Shown one piece after another: positions 49,166-60,125 of a DNA stretch of 64,000 nt; the first letter of the stretch is position 1; each line of letters starts with the position of its first letter. The notes under the pieces were generated by a model that worked only from the letters and a program-made list of their open reading frames with translations, searched no databases and was not told where the DNA came from. A program made the position numbers and the translations under genes. The stretch is from Leptodactylus fallax (lineage: Eukaryota; Chordata; Amphibia; Anura; Leptodactylidae), in contig CAMRHE010000028.1 in assembly GCA_947044405.1 (NCBI GenBank), positions 5,117,001-5,181,000 on the forward strand. The letters are read 5' to 3'.

Positions 49166-50157
49166 GTGTCATCACTGGCTTCATCATCATCATGTGAAGG
49201 TTTTCATAAATATGCGCTACTGTAGTGGGTCCACTGTTGGATAACAATGATGACATGAGATGACATTGTTGGGATATTGACATCATAAAGGGCAATGTCA
49301 ATCACATTACCTAGGGGCACAGTGGTTGGTGACAACACAAAGGGTGTCATATCTATAACCTGCAACTGCCAGACAGCTATGGCAGCCATGTGTCTCCTAT
49401 AAGGCCGTTTGGTGGTTCAGGCAAGACTGGTGAATCATCTGTAGACTATGGGGTGGTGGTATCTTATTGGGTGCTGTGAATAACATTGCCCAATGTGTCC
49501 ATTTCTTAGGACTGGCAATGATGTTACAAATGGGGAGGTGATGAGCAGAGAGGTCACAAACAGTGGAACAAAATCAGTCGATTGATGACTTTACAATGTC
49601 ATAATAGGAATTTGTCAGGGACTGGTGAGTCGCTTGTAGGCCATAAGTGAATGTGGTAACCACAAAATGGTGGTGGTATCTCAATAGGCACAGTGAGTAA
49701 AGTTGCCTGATAAGTCCACTTTAGGGTTGGTAATGATGTCACAAATGGGGAGGTGATAAGCAGAGAGGTCACAAGGGGTTCTAGTTCTTAAGCACCAGGT
49801 GCCACAGTTGGTATACAGCTGCTGTGGTTGCACCTGGATAGGAGTTACCAAAGCTAGAAGAGTGAGGTGTCCCCTTTAAAGCTCTATAGCAAGAGATTAT
49901 ACTGTATCTGTGATATCACCAGTGATGACTTCATTGGGGGTGATCAAAGATATGTTCTGCTTGGTTCTCTGTAGCGAATGAGTTCATATAATGACATCAT
50001 AAAGGATGATGACATCATAAGGCTGATTTTTTTTTATGTATAGGTGTCTCAATTTTTGCTAATGCCCTTGAATTGAGAAGAGCTGTAATACCGAAAATGG
50101 CCAATGGACTTGAGTGGCACTGTTTCTGCAGCCCTATTTCTAACCTACACAAGCCTC
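49166..50157. other. Anonymous stretch with a local duplication
   Basis: Rich in gatgacatcat-like words. It contains the diverged tandem duplication listed at 49405-49775. No gene is recognised. Confidence 0.4.
49405..49775. repeat. Diverged tandem duplication, about 155-165 bp per copy
   Basis: Copy 1 (about 49405-49560) and copy 2 (about 49612-49775) share, in order, gactggtga, ggtggtggtatct, tgcc, gtcca, then ttacaaatggggaggtgatg (copy 1) or tcacaaatggggaggtgata (copy 2), and gcagagaggtcacaa. The degree of change suggests an old event. It lies right after the 31-bp array. Confidence 0.65.
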
Positions 50158-50566
50158 TTAAAGCTTTCACCACCTCCACCAACTCGTGCAATTTCATCCT
50201 CTAATAGGCTCCTCTCCACTGATTCTGGTACAGTTGGAATTTTTTCTCTAGCCCCCACTGTTCTCAATCAGTCAAGTGGAAGGTTTCAGGCGAGAGCAGA
50301 AAAAGGGATGTGACTCAGAGTTCAAGTCAGCGGCTGACAGTGTCGGAGCTCAGAGTCACACCCCCTTGCCTGCTCCTGTCTGACACCACCCACTTGACAT
50401 TAGAGAGTCTAGTAATCATATCAGGCACCAAAACTAACAGCACTGATTACTTGGGAATGGGGAGGGATTGGAAAAAAATTTAAACTGTACCAGAATCAGT
50501 GGTGCGGCGCCTACTAAATGATGAAAAAAGCTGGAGTTGGTGGAAGTGGTGAAAGGTTCTCTTTAA
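50158..50566. mobile_element. TTAA-type MITE with arms of about 90 bp
   Basis: TTAA at both ends. The left arm is ttaaagctttcaccacctcc, continuing with accaactc and later ctgattctggtacagtt; the right arm is its inverted match (aactgtaccagaatcagtgg, then gagttggtggaagtggtg and ggttctctttaa). T2/Kolobok-like; no coding capacity. The small open frames across it are artefacts. Confidence 0.8.
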
Positions 50567-50615
50567 GCAAAAAGCTCCTCTCCGGCATGACAGAACATAG
50601 AATTTGCTTCCATCC

Positions 50616-50966
50616 TTAAAGGGGTGGAGCCGTTATAGACACTTATCCCTTATCTACATGACAGGGGACAAGTGTCAGATTCCTGGACGTCTGATTGCCA
50701 AGTTTCCCTAGCGATCAGAAGGACGGGGAACCGAAAGTCCCCCTAAAGACTCCTCGTGAATTGAGCTCCTGTGCGCTTGCGCTCCATTCACTTCAATAAA
50801 ACTGCTGAGACTAATCTCCAGCAGTGCCCGCAGCCCCATAGAAGTGAATGGAGTGCAAGCGCACTGGAGCTGAATTTGCAAGGAGGCTTTAGAGGGACTT
50901 TTGGTCCCTCGTCCTTATGATCACTGGGATAGGGAATAAGTGTACAAAATGGCACAACCCTATTAA
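50616..50966. mobile_element. TTAA-type MITE
   Basis: Left end ttaaaggggtggagccgtta; right end complement ttaatagggttgtgcc. The centre is palindromic: gcgcttgcgctccattcact is matched by agtgaatggagtgcaagcgc. Both ends carry TTAA. Confidence 0.8.
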
Positions 50967-51696
50967 ACATGCCTTCAGAATAATTATGTGTTAACCAGTT
51001 AAGCGGATTATTTCACCAGTGACGTTAGTACTGATACTGGTAGTGACTGGAGGTTCTATAACAATTGATACAGATACTCCTTGTCCTAGTAAAGCTGCTA
51101 TTTGGAGAATCTACCTTGAGACCAAAAAAAAAAATCACATTTACTTGGGAACACGTCTCCTTGGGGTCAGTCACAAACGTCACATTTCAGTTCCGAAGAC
51201 AAAGTTTTGTGAAACCCAGGCAAACGTCTCACGTCTCCATCCCCAAGGAGAACTCCTCTGCAGCCATGACACATGACACACACGCACATAGACTTTTTTA
51301 TATTTTTGATTCGGTAGGGCTTCCAGGCAGATAAACCTGCCATCTGTGTAAACGAGCGTCATTAGAAATGGCATACTTAATTAACTGATTCACAAATTAA
51401 TATAATAGCTCTGTCAGCAGCGCACAGTACTGACATCCAGTAATGGCTGAAGAATGAAGATTGTACATTCATTAGGATCACTATTTCATCTATATAAGTT
51501 CAGGATAATTGGTAAGAAGGGGATATTTTTTTCTCTGAGAACAGTGCCACTCTTCCGGAAAGGCCGTGTCTGGTATTGCAACTCCATTTAATGGAATCAG
51601 ACTGCATTGTTAGTGAAGAGTGAAGAGCTGGCTCAAGGGTGGAAAAAGATGAAACCATTATGGTTTGCTTTGGACTCCTCTCTTCTTCCCCGTAGG
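50967..51696. other. Anonymous stretch with a MITE arm
   Basis: Bases about 51545-51600 (gtgccactcttccgg, gtgtctggtattgcaactcc) are a left arm of the MITE family seen at 4577-4673. No gene is recognised. Confidence 0.4.
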
Positions 51697-51964
51697 TTAA
51701 AGGGTTTTTTCAGGCTAATTAATGGCTAATTTATGACCGATCCTCCTGACCTGATCCTTATAGACTGCAGTGTTCAGGTGATCGCTGCAGCCTCTTCAGT
51801 ACTTAGCGCCATAAATGTGTATAGTGGCTGTACTTGGCAATTTAGTCCATTCACTTGAATGGGATAGAGCTATTGTCAGGCCATGTGACAGATGAACGTG
51901 GGGGTCCCGGGTGTCAGACCTCCGCTGATTTTCAGTTGATGACCTATCTAGAAAACCTCTTTAA
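51697..51964. mobile_element. TTAA-type MITE
   Basis: Left end ttaaagggttttttcaggct; right end complement ttaaagaggttttctagat. The interior (gcgccataaatgtgtatagt, cacttgaatgggatagagc, gggtgtcagacctccgc) is typical of this frog MITE group. Its right TTAA is also the start of the next element. Confidence 0.75.
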
Positions 51965-52181
51965 GGCTACGGCCCCACTTTGCGGAAACGCAGTTTTTTT
52001 TGTTGCAGATTTTGTTGCGGTTTTTTGAGCCAAAGCCAAGCATGGCTACAAAAGAAATGGGAAATATCTAGGAAGCTGTTATAGTGCTAGCTTCTGGTCA
52101 TTTCACTCCTGGCTTTGGCTCAAAAAAACGCAGCAAAATCTGCAACAAAAAGAGCTGTGCAACATGGGGCTTCAGCCTAAA
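51961..52181. mobile_element. Palindromic MITE abutting the previous one
   Basis: Starts ttaaggctacggccccactt and ends catggggcttcagcctaa, an inverted match. Inner arms are also complementary: ttttttgagccaaagcca is matched by tggctttggctcaaaaaa. About 220 bp, strongly fold-back. Confidence 0.75.
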
Positions 52182-52221
52182 AGAAAGCTTTACCATTCCT
52201 GATCCACCTGCATGAAAGGTA

Positions 52222-53788
52222 CAGTCATGGCCAAAAGTTTTGAGAATGACACAAATATTCTATTTTCACATGATCTGCTGCCCTCTGGTTTTTATGTGTG
52301 TTTGTCAGATGTTTTTATCACATACAGAAATAGAATTGCATTCATATTATGAGTAACAGAAGCTTATATTGACAGTTAGAATGAGTTAATGCAGCAAGTC
52401 AATATTTGCAGTGTTGACCCTTCTTCTTCAGGACCTCTGCAATTCTCCCTGGCATGCTCTCAATCAACTTCTGGACCAAATCCTGACTGATGGCAGTCCA
52501 TTCTTGCAGAATCAATGCTTTCATTTTGTCTGAATTTGTTGGTTTTTGTTTGTCCACCCGTCTCTTGATGATTGACCACAAGTTCTCAATGGGATTAAGA
52601 TCTGGGGAGTTTCCAGGCCATGGACCCAAAATCTCTATGTTTTGTTCCCTGAGCCATTTAGTTATCACCTTTGCTTTATGGCAAGGTGCTCCATCATGCT
52701 GGAAAAGGCATTGTTGAGCGCCAAACTGCTCTTGGACGGTTGGGAGAAGTTGCTCTTGGAGGACATTCTGGTACCATTCTTTATTCATGGCTGTGTTTTT
52801 AGGCAAGACTGTGAGAGAGCCGATTCCCTTGGCTGAGAAGCAACCCCACACATGAATGGTTTCAGGATGCTTTACAGTTGGCATGAGACAAGACTGGTGG
52901 TAGCGCTCACCTCTTCTTCTCCGAATAAGCTGTTTTCCAGATGTTCCAAACAATCTAAAAGGGGATTCATCAGAGAAAATGACTTTACCCCAGTCCTCAG
53001 CAGTCCACTCCCTGTACCTTTTGCAGAATATCAGTCTGTCCCTGATGTTTTTTCTGGAGAGAAGTGGCTTCTTTGCTGCCCTCCTTGAGACTAGGCCTTG
53101 CTCCAAGAGTCTCCGCCTCACAGTCCGTGCAGATGCACTCACACCTGCCTGCTGCCATTCCTCAGCAAGCTCTGCACTGCTGGTAGCCCGATCCCACAGC
53201 TGAAACACTTTTAAGAGACGGTCCTGCCGCTTGCTGGTCTTTCTTGGGCGCCCTGGAGCCTTTTTGGCACCAATGGAACCTCTCTCCTTGACGTTCTTGA
53301 TGATGCGATAGATTGTTGACTGAGGTGCAATCTTTCTAGCTGCAATACTCTTCCCAGTTAGGCCATTTTTGTGCAGTGCAATGATGACTGCACGTGTTTC
53401 TTTAGAGATAACCATGGTTAACAGAAGAGAAACAATGATGGCAAGCACCAGCCTCCTTTTAAAGTGTCCAGTGGTGTCATTCTTACTTAATCATGACAGA
53501 TTGATCTCCAGCCCTGTCCTCATCAACACCCACACCTGTGTTAATGGAGCAATCACTGAAACGATGTTAGGTGGTCCTTTTAAGGCAGGGCTGCAATGAT
53601 GTTGAAATGTGTTTTGGGGGATAAAGTTCATTTTCTAGGCAAATATTGACTTTGCAAGTAATTGCTGTTAAGCTGATCACTCTTTATAACATTCTGGAGT
53701 ATATGCAAATTGCCATTAGAAAAACTGAAGCAGTAGACTTTGTAAAAATTAATATTTGTATCATTCTCAAAACTTTTGGCCATGACTG
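52222..53788 (-). mobile_element. Tc1-like transposon, complete, with open transposase
   Basis: 1567 bp. Both ends read cagtcatggccaaaagtttt (inverted), near-identical for about 39 bp and then recognisably similar. TA is present on both sides (52220-52221 and 53789-53790). Inside, tcaatatttgc recurs in both arms about 140-180 bp from the ends, which suggests inner transposase-binding sites (IR/DR type). The only gene is the minus-strand transposase at 52399-53415. Everything a Tc1-like element needs appears to be present. Confidence 0.93.
52399..53415 (-). CDS. Tc1-like transposase, uninterrupted, DD35E spacing
   Basis: Cut-and-paste transposase of the Tc1/mariner superfamily that would bind the element's own ends and insert at TA. 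338 codons, the usual full length. I choose the ATG at 53415 (MVISKETRAVIIALHKNG) rather than the in-frame one 11 codons upstream, because homologous proteins begin about there. Residues about 8-60 form the paired-like helix-turn-helix (KSIAARKIAPQSTIYRII), followed by the GRPR box (PGRPRKTSK). Catalytic residues are Asp in VIFSDESPF, Asp in FQHDGAPCH and Glu in PDLNPIENLW. The second Asp and the Glu have 35 residues between them, not 34. There are no stops or frameshifts to the TAA. The intact frame between matching ends suggests a recent copy; activity cannot be judged here. Confidence 0.93.
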   Translation of the reverse strand: MVISKETRAVIIALHKNGLTGKSIAARKIAPQSTIYRIIKNVKERGSIGAKKAPGRPRKTSKRQDRLLKVFQLWDRATSSAELAEEWQQAGVSASARTVRRRLLEQGLVSRRAAKKPLLSRKNIRDRLIFCKRYREWTAEDWGKVIFSDESPFRLFGTSGKQLIRRRRGERYHQSCLMPTVKHPETIHVWGCFSAKGIGSLTVLPKNTAMNKEWYQNVLQEQLLPTVQEQFGAQQCLFQHDGAPCHKAKVITKWLREQNIEILGPWPGNSPDLNPIENLWSIIKRRVDKQKPTNSDKMKALILQEWTAISQDLVQKLIESMPGRIAEVLKKKGQHCKY

Positions 53789-53866
53789 TACATTTAATGT
53801 CCCCATCTACACCTTAAAGGGATCCTCTGCTTTAGAAAACCCATTTTCATTTACTTTTTTAGAGTC

Positions 53867-54306
53867 TTAAAAAGGGGTTGTCGGTGACCATATGTTGGAT
53901 ACTGATGATCTAACTACAGGATAGGTCATCAGTATCAGATCGATGGGGGTCTGACACCTGAACCCTGCACCGATCAGCTGGCTGTCAGAAGCCATAAATA
54001 CAAGGTATACGGCTGAAAGTTGCTTTGCTCCTTTTGGGGGCAGATCTACAGTTTCCTGACACCACTGCTACAGCGTACATCTCAGTGCACTGTATACAGA
54101 TTCCAGCTATAACTGCACTCTGCTCCCATTCTCTTCAGTAGGAGCAGAGCTGTTTCCCACCCTATACCTTGTATATGGCTTCCGGCAGCTGGATCTGATA
54201 ATTGGTGTGAGGTCCAGATTTTGGACCACCATTGATCTTATAACAATGACCTATATGGATAGGTTAATAGTGTCCATTAGCCATGGGTCTCGGGCAACCC
54301 GTTTAA
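53867..54306. mobile_element. TTAA-type MITE
   Basis: Left end ttaaaaaggggttgtcggtg; right end complement ttaaacgggttgcccgag. It contains ggataggtcatcagtatcag and gggggtctgacacctgaacc, typical of this group. Another start-like motif (ttaaagggatcctctgc) lies just upstream at about 53814, perhaps a remnant of a second element. Confidence 0.7.
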
Positions 54307-54625
54307 TAACCCTTTGATCTTGATATATATTCATTTCTTGACCCGAGCAAAGAACTACAAAGAGCATCTCTTGCCCTGCAGGACCTTCCAGTTCTACATT
54401 AGTCCTACATTGATTCAAATTGATGAGTAATTCTTCATTTTCCCTGTGGAGGTGCTGCTGGGAAATGAAACACTTACTTATAGGTCTACCCACAGATACC
54501 GACAGGGCTTGTGTGCACAGACATGTTGTAAAGAAGTCATCATGGTGGTCTGGACAGAGAGAAAAGAAAAGGCAAATGTAAATGCTGCCAAAATGTACAG
54601 ATGGGAAGTGGCTGATGGTTGCGAG

Positions 54626-55187
54626 TAGAGATGAGTATTCAAAAATTCAATTTGGCAACTTTGCAGAATTTCGCAATATGATTCTATTCGATCCGAATTA
54701 AATTGTGGCGAATCGCATACCAAAAACAGCTATTTATTGGCTGCAGAGAACCGGGGGGGGCAGGTGGGCGGCAAAATGGTGGAAACCCTTGGATAGCCTG
54801 GTCATGCTTCACCCCTGCGTCCAAGTTGTTAAAACCCCCGGATCTGTTATGGAGCAGGATGTTAGGTGTCAGTTACAGCTAACACCCTGCTCCATAACCG
54901 ATCGGGGAAATTTAACACCTTGGATGCAGCGGTCAAACATGCCGTGTGCGCTCGCAAAGGGGTTAAAGGGATGTGACATCACAGGGCTGGCTGCTGATTG
55001 GCTGCTCGCATGGCATTGTGGGTGATCCCGTGTTCCCAGAGTTCCTTGCCCCATGTAGAGCAGCCATTTTGAACTAAATGCGAATCGTTACCACAAAGCG
55101 AGAGGAAATTCGGATTCAATGCGAATCGAATATTTCCTGAAATTCGGATCGAATTGCACTTCTGCAGCCTCAATTTGCTCATCTCTA
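54626..55187. mobile_element. hAT-like MITE (TAGAGATGAG ends), copy 2
   Basis: 562 bp starting tagagatgagtattc and ending tttgctcatctcta. It is flanked by an 8-bp duplication, gttgcgag (54618-54625) and gttgtgag (55188-55195), 7 of 8. Subterminal parts hold many attcgaat-like words (gaatcgcat, attcggatcgaatt). The middle (gttatggagcaggatgttag against ctaacaccctgctccataac) is a hairpin shared with 62868-63295. The small open frames on both strands are artefacts. Confidence 0.8.
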
Positions 55188-55195
55188 GTTGTGAG

Positions 55196-56066
55196 GAGAA
55201 GTTGTGCAGGGGGGCCCAAGCTGAGCTTTTGCACCAGGGCCCGTGATGCTTTAGTTATGCCCCGAATCCTTTGGTACTCTGGTGGGACCCATTTAGAATG
55301 CTTGATATACTTTTGTGTTGAATCCCAGCATGTGAGAGGTTAACATCAATTGTACAAAAAGGAATATATGGATTTGCTCGGCATTAGCAGAAGTTGATTT
55401 CTAGAAGAGCCCCCTCCACTGCACAGAACAATCCATTGTGGGGTAAGTATGTGTTTTGTAAGCAATCCACAATGCAGCCGCCGCGTTTCTGCCTAATACA
55501 CCTGTCAATCAAACCCTCCGGTGAATGCGGCTTCTAATGAGCTCTATTTTCAGGCCTTTCTGTATTGTAAGAAAGCCGCGGCCTTGTAATTCTGTGTAAT
55601 TAACCAGGCCCATGATAAATGACATTACAGCGAGTCCTGGCAGGTATAACTCATAATGACTAAATGACATGTCATTAGAATCGGTGGGGGGCACATATTA
55701 GTATAAGGCGTTGGGCTCTGGTTTTGGGCCACCTAGAACAATGAGATGAAAGGGTCGTCTACACGTGAAAGCAAATTGTGTTAATAAGGGCAGCGAGTAA
55801 AACCTCTACGAGGGTTAATACGGCTATAGGTTATTGTTATTTATGTATATGAGTCTATAGTTATGTAAACATCAGAAAATTATGTCATCAATATTGAGCT
55901 GTGATGTCATCAGTTAATGAATTACCATTGTGTACTTGCAAATAGGGTGAATTAGAGGATTCTATGTAATGTTTGACCACATCGGGATTGTGTGAAAATA
56001 TAATCAATTGACTTTTTAAGGTCATTAGTAGTGGAATATATTTACATATAACGATTGCAAAGGGCG
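55196..56066. other. Anonymous stretch
   Basis: Bases about 55205-55265 (ggggcccaagctgagc, gcaccagggcccgtgatgc) look like a dispersed frog repeat of unknown class. The remainder (about 55380-56060) is AT-rich and resembles nothing else in the window. Confidence 0.35.
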
Positions 56067-56428
56067 TATAAGGGGTTTCCAGGCTTAATAATTGATAACC
56101 TATCCTTAGGATTGCTCATCAATTGAAGATTGAGGGTCTGCACCAATCAGCTGCTCAGGGCAGCTTCCAGCAATGGGATGTCTATGGGAGCTGCAGTACC
56201 GTACCGTACCGTACTGTACTGCAGTACTGGTACCTACACCTATACTGCCACTATACAGGGAAGGGAGCAAACTGCGTCCCACCTGTATTGGGTATAATAC
56301 AGATATGAGAAGTGCCGCCTTACAACTGATTGGTGCAGGGGCTGGCTATCAGCCTTCCAACGATCAGATATTTATGGCCTATCCTAACGATAGGCTATAA
56401 AATCCTAAAACATGGACAACCCCTTTAA
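56067..56428. mobile_element. TTAA-type MITE with a short internal microsatellite
   Basis: Right end gacaacccctttaa; left end tataaggggtttccagg, where TTAA has decayed to TATA. The interior is palindromic (ttgataacctatccttagga against tatcctaacgataggctat). A GTACC-type run, gtaccgtaccgtaccgtact, lies at about 56200. Confidence 0.7.
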
Positions 56429-57486
56429 GAGGGGACTAGGAATTAGAGGGCATCTGGTATTTTATCTATGTATAATAATGCATATTATGTATAATAATGC
56501 ATGCTCAGAGCCATCACTTTTTTTTTTATCCATGTAACCATATGGGGGCTTGTTTTTTGTTGGTCGAGTTGTATTTCCGCTATTTTACAATGATTATAGG
56601 AGTGCATCTAGGTTCTATTCAAGTTACCAGTGCTGATATGCAATACCAGACAAAGCCTGTTGACAACAGAGGCGCTTTGTTGTAATTTTTAGCAGCCCCT
56701 CTATGAATTGTCCCTTCCAGCAGATTCTTCGCCGTCCTCTTTTTACTTCTTCAGATGCAGATTGTTCATAGGGCGTAAATTGGTCGGGGGTTACGCTCGC
56801 GAGTCTCCAGCTTCCTGATTTTAGCCTCTTGAAGGAGATGTAAGTATGGTGTATTTGTTGTCTAGGATGATAAGAAGTCACCTGACCTCACAAAGGACAT
56901 TTCATCTCTCCTGAGAATTTATTTTAATCCCTTGTCAACTTCAAACACTCTGCGGCGCGGCTCGGGTATTATCAGGTCTCTTCGGTGCAAGACAATCTTC
57001 TCTGTGACCGAAGCGCCGGATGACAATTGACAGGCTGACTTGTTTTCTGGAAAATATTTGATATTTATTTGCAGCTGCAGTTTCCCGGTATTGTATATTT
57101 AGGTTATTTTTATATACTTCATGTTACCATATGATACATACAGTATACATACCTGAGCCAGTGGTGTATGCATAGAGACAGGCCACGTCACTGCTATGGG
57201 GCCCTTGTGGGAAGGAGGGACCCAGGCTGAAATTCCTGCTCCCTGTATAGAGCCCTAGCATTCTCCTGCCACTAGATGGGAGATCAGTGCAGAGAGATTC
57301 CTACAGCTTCCATAGTAGTTCAGTAGTAGCTGTATACAGTCTTATGTGCAGAGCTCCCCCTAGTGGTGGGATAGGACAGCTACAGTGTCATCATTTACTT
57401 TGTTAAGGTATTTGGGGCCCATACTAAGATTTATGAGTTCTAGATCCTAGGGGTCCTATGAGGTCATATGATCTCTGTGTATGTCT
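56429..57486. other. Anonymous stretch
   Basis: No gene is recognised. Bases about 57160-57260 (ggtgtatgcatagagacagg, ctatggggcccttgtggg) look like a dispersed repeat of unknown class. Confidence 0.35.
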
Positions 57487-57751
57487 AATGCCCGGTTCAC
57501 ATCTGCGCATGGTTTTCCATTTGGGGAGTCCACTTGGGGACCACCCGAACGGAAACCTAATCCGCATAAAAAAGCAGTTACCTTAGGAAATCAGTGGACC
57601 CCATAGACTATAATGGGGTCCATGTGGTTTCCGCTTGGTTTTCACATAAAAAATGTGGAGAGAAAAGTGCTACTTGCAGGACTTTGTTCTCCGCATTTTT
57701 CATGCAGAGAGGGGAACAGAATGGCCAGAACGCAGATGTGAACCAGGCCTA
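57487..57751. mobile_element. Palindromic MITE, gttcacatctgc family, copy 2
   Basis: Starts atgcccggttcacatctgcg and ends cgcagatgtgaaccaggcct, an inverted repeat of about 17 bp. The centre caccccatagactataat-type text (ggaccccatagactataatg) is itself palindromic with ggggtcc. Related to 33925-34193, in the same orientation. Confidence 0.7.
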
Positions 57752-57754
57752 AGA

Positions 57755-58480
57755 CCTCAGCTTCTGCAGAACCTCATAGAACACATCTCAGATGCTGCAA
57801 AACATCATTATACACACCTCATCTGCTACAGAACATCATAATCATTCTTCATCTGCTGCAGAACCTCATAATAAACACCTCAGCTGCTGCAGAACTTCAT
57901 AATATACTTGTCTGGTGCAGAACATCATAATGGATACCTTAGCTGCTGCAGAACATCATAGTACATACCTCAGCTGCTGCAGAACCTCAAAATACACACC
58001 TCAGATGCTACAGAACATGATAATGCACACCTTAGCTGCTGCAGAACATCATAGTACACACCTCAGCTGCTGCAGAACCTCATAATACACACCTTAGCTT
58101 CTGCAGAACATCATAGTACTAACCTGAGTTGCCGCAAAACGTCATAATACACACCTCAACTGCTGCAGAACCTCATAATATAATCCTCAGCTGTTGAAGA
58201 ACATCATAATACACACATCAGCTGCTGCAGAACCTCATAATACACACCTTAGCTGCTGCAGAACATCATAGTACTAACCTGAGTTGCTGCAAAACATCAT
58301 AATACACACCTCAGCTGCTGCAGAACCTCATAATACATATCTCAGCTGAATCAGAACATGATAATACACCCTTCAGCTGTTACAGAGCATGACAATACAC
58401 ACCTTACCTGCTGCAGAACCTCATAATACACACCTCAGCTGCTGCAGAACCTCATAATACACACCTCAGCTGCTTAAGAT
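57755..58480. repeat. 31-bp minisatellite (third of three)
   Basis: About 23 units of 31 bp with core cctcagctgctgcagaacct, then cataatacaca. Starts of ctgcagaacc at 58411 and 58442 give the period. It begins a few bases after the MITE at 57487-57751 and has no visible terminal repeats of its own. A lone inverted gttctgcagcagct lies at 58530-58543, just past the array. Confidence 0.9.
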
Positions 58481-59273
58481 CAATCCCTGAGTGATGGTGA
58501 GGAAGCTTCCCCTTACTCTTTAAAAAGAGGTTCTGCAGCAGCTAAATCAGAAATAAGGCACCTCCTGCTATGAATGATGAATAACTCTAACCTGCTGCCA
58601 TATACTACGTGGTAACGTAACTCCTTGGTGACTTTTCATATTCCTACAATATATCTCATACATCATCTCTTCTATATTAGATGATTCTGTCCACACTTCC
58701 ATATATTTTTATATTTTTATGCTTTTATTTTCCTGCTCGTGTTCTCTGCAATAAATGTCTGTCCTCCATTTACTTGCATGGAATAAATTCAATAGAAATT
58801 GAACATCGGATCTGTGAAGGTTTGTACTTTTTTTATTAGATTTTTTTTCGTACTTTTTTTTTTTCTTTTTCTTTTTTTTGCTAATCAAAATGGAAATGTT
58901 ATTTTGAACAGGAGAAAAGGCAGAATACATTTTTTGGAACTGTAAATGTGCAGCCATGGTTGGGCTATCAAACAAAGCAGTGTGTTAGCTGGATGCACAA
59001 TCCCCCCCATTACAGAGCGAGCGCAGCTTAAATTGGAGATTTCAGTGCAGTGGAGGGCTCAGCTGCTGCGCCAGCGACCCTGGGGAATAGATGTGCGCGG
59101 CTCTGAACCGCCATCAGGTCTACAAAAACTGATTATACAGGATGCTCCTGTGTCACTATTACAATACTGTTACATTACATACGGCGGGTTTTTTGCTTTT
59201 TATGCATTTTTTTTTTTAGATTTTGAAATCAATAGGGGAATTAGTCAGTGGGAGGGGATAAAATCATCAACAA
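58481..59273. other. Anonymous stretch with T-runs
   Basis: Pyrimidine-rich T-runs at about 58828-58880. No gene is recognised; the open frame 58946-59290 matches nothing known. Bases 58940-59110 are GC-richer than their surroundings. Confidence 0.4.
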
Positions 59274-59498
59274 TTAAAGGGACTGTCTAATATTAAACAA
59301 TTAATAGGGGTCTGCAGCAAATAGTGAAGCCCATTGATAGAAAGCCATGCCCCCAAAGGCCTTTTCTGCTCATTTGCATAGGGATAAAAGGATGATTTTT
59401 ACAAGAAAGGAGCAGCGGTCCTGAATAAGAAATACGTCATTGTAAACTGTGTTGACAGCCTTACAAGTTACTGAGATTAGCTGACAGACTCCCTTTAA
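59274..59498. mobile_element. TTAA-type MITE (TTAAAGGGA ends)
   Basis: 225 bp with TTAA at both ends. Left end ttaaagggactgtctaatat; right end complement ttaaagggagtctgtcagct. The termini are close to those of the 49-bp arrays (TTAAAGGGAGTGTGTCACC and TTAAAGGGATTCTGTCACC), so this may be an array-free relative. Confidence 0.75.
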
Positions 59499-59670
59499 AA
59501 ACAGCTGAAAAAATACATGGACAAGATGACATCAATTAAAAACTCTTTAAATCTAAAGTTTAGGTCAACTTTCACATTATGTTGCTCCAATGTATCTATA
59601 AGACAAAATGTATCAACTCTGTGAAAATTCTTTGCTTAAAATATTTGTCTCCCACTCCTATGCAGAACGG

Positions 59671-59712
59671 TTTGTCTCCATGGCTACAGACTACAGACCC
59701 TATGCAGTCTGA
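59671..59712 (-). repeat. Short dispersed repeat, copy C
   Basis: tttgtctccatggctacaga, then ctacagaccctatgcagtct, the inverted equivalent of 3421-3466 and in the same orientation as 2144-2178. See copy B for the shared motif. Confidence 0.45.
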
Positions 59713-60091
59713 TTTGGCAGTAATGTTCTAAGTCCCATAGACACATGAGCAAAAACATGGTTGACTAAGTCAATTTGTGTATATGGCGACCTCCCAACTC
59801 TTCCCCGACGGATGAGGACGAATCAAGTATGTAGAATTTTATATGGCTAACCCCTTTGTTCTTACAGGAGATAAGCTGCCAGCAGAGGTGCCTGTCAGTG
59901 CCATGCTCTCCTCTCCCTATATATCCTCATGCACAAGTGTGTATTTGTGTGTATGGGACAGTCAGGAGGAACAGCTGAAGGTGTGTTGCCATTTTTACCT
60001 TCTTATGCCCCTTTCTTCTCACAGGAAGAAAGAGGCAGAAGCTTTAACCCTGCTGTACTGTTCACATTTACTATACACTTGTACTGTTTCG

Positions 60092-60104
60092 GGTCAATAT
60101 GACC
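60092..60104. promoter_or_regulatory. Perfect GGTCAnnnTGACC palindrome, left
   Basis: ggtcaatatgacc fits the textbook oestrogen-receptor binding palindrome exactly. It is part of the piggyBac subterminal inverted repeat, with an equal copy at 60794-60806. The match is a sequence fact; any hormone-receptor binding is speculation, and the likelier role is in the transposon end. Confidence 0.35.
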
Positions 60105-60125
60105 CGACCTATTAAAATGTTGATT

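Noticed and set aside
53416..53448. Upstream in-frame start of the intact transposase
   Set aside because: The 11 extra residues are not typical of the family, and the next ATG gives the expected N-terminus and length.
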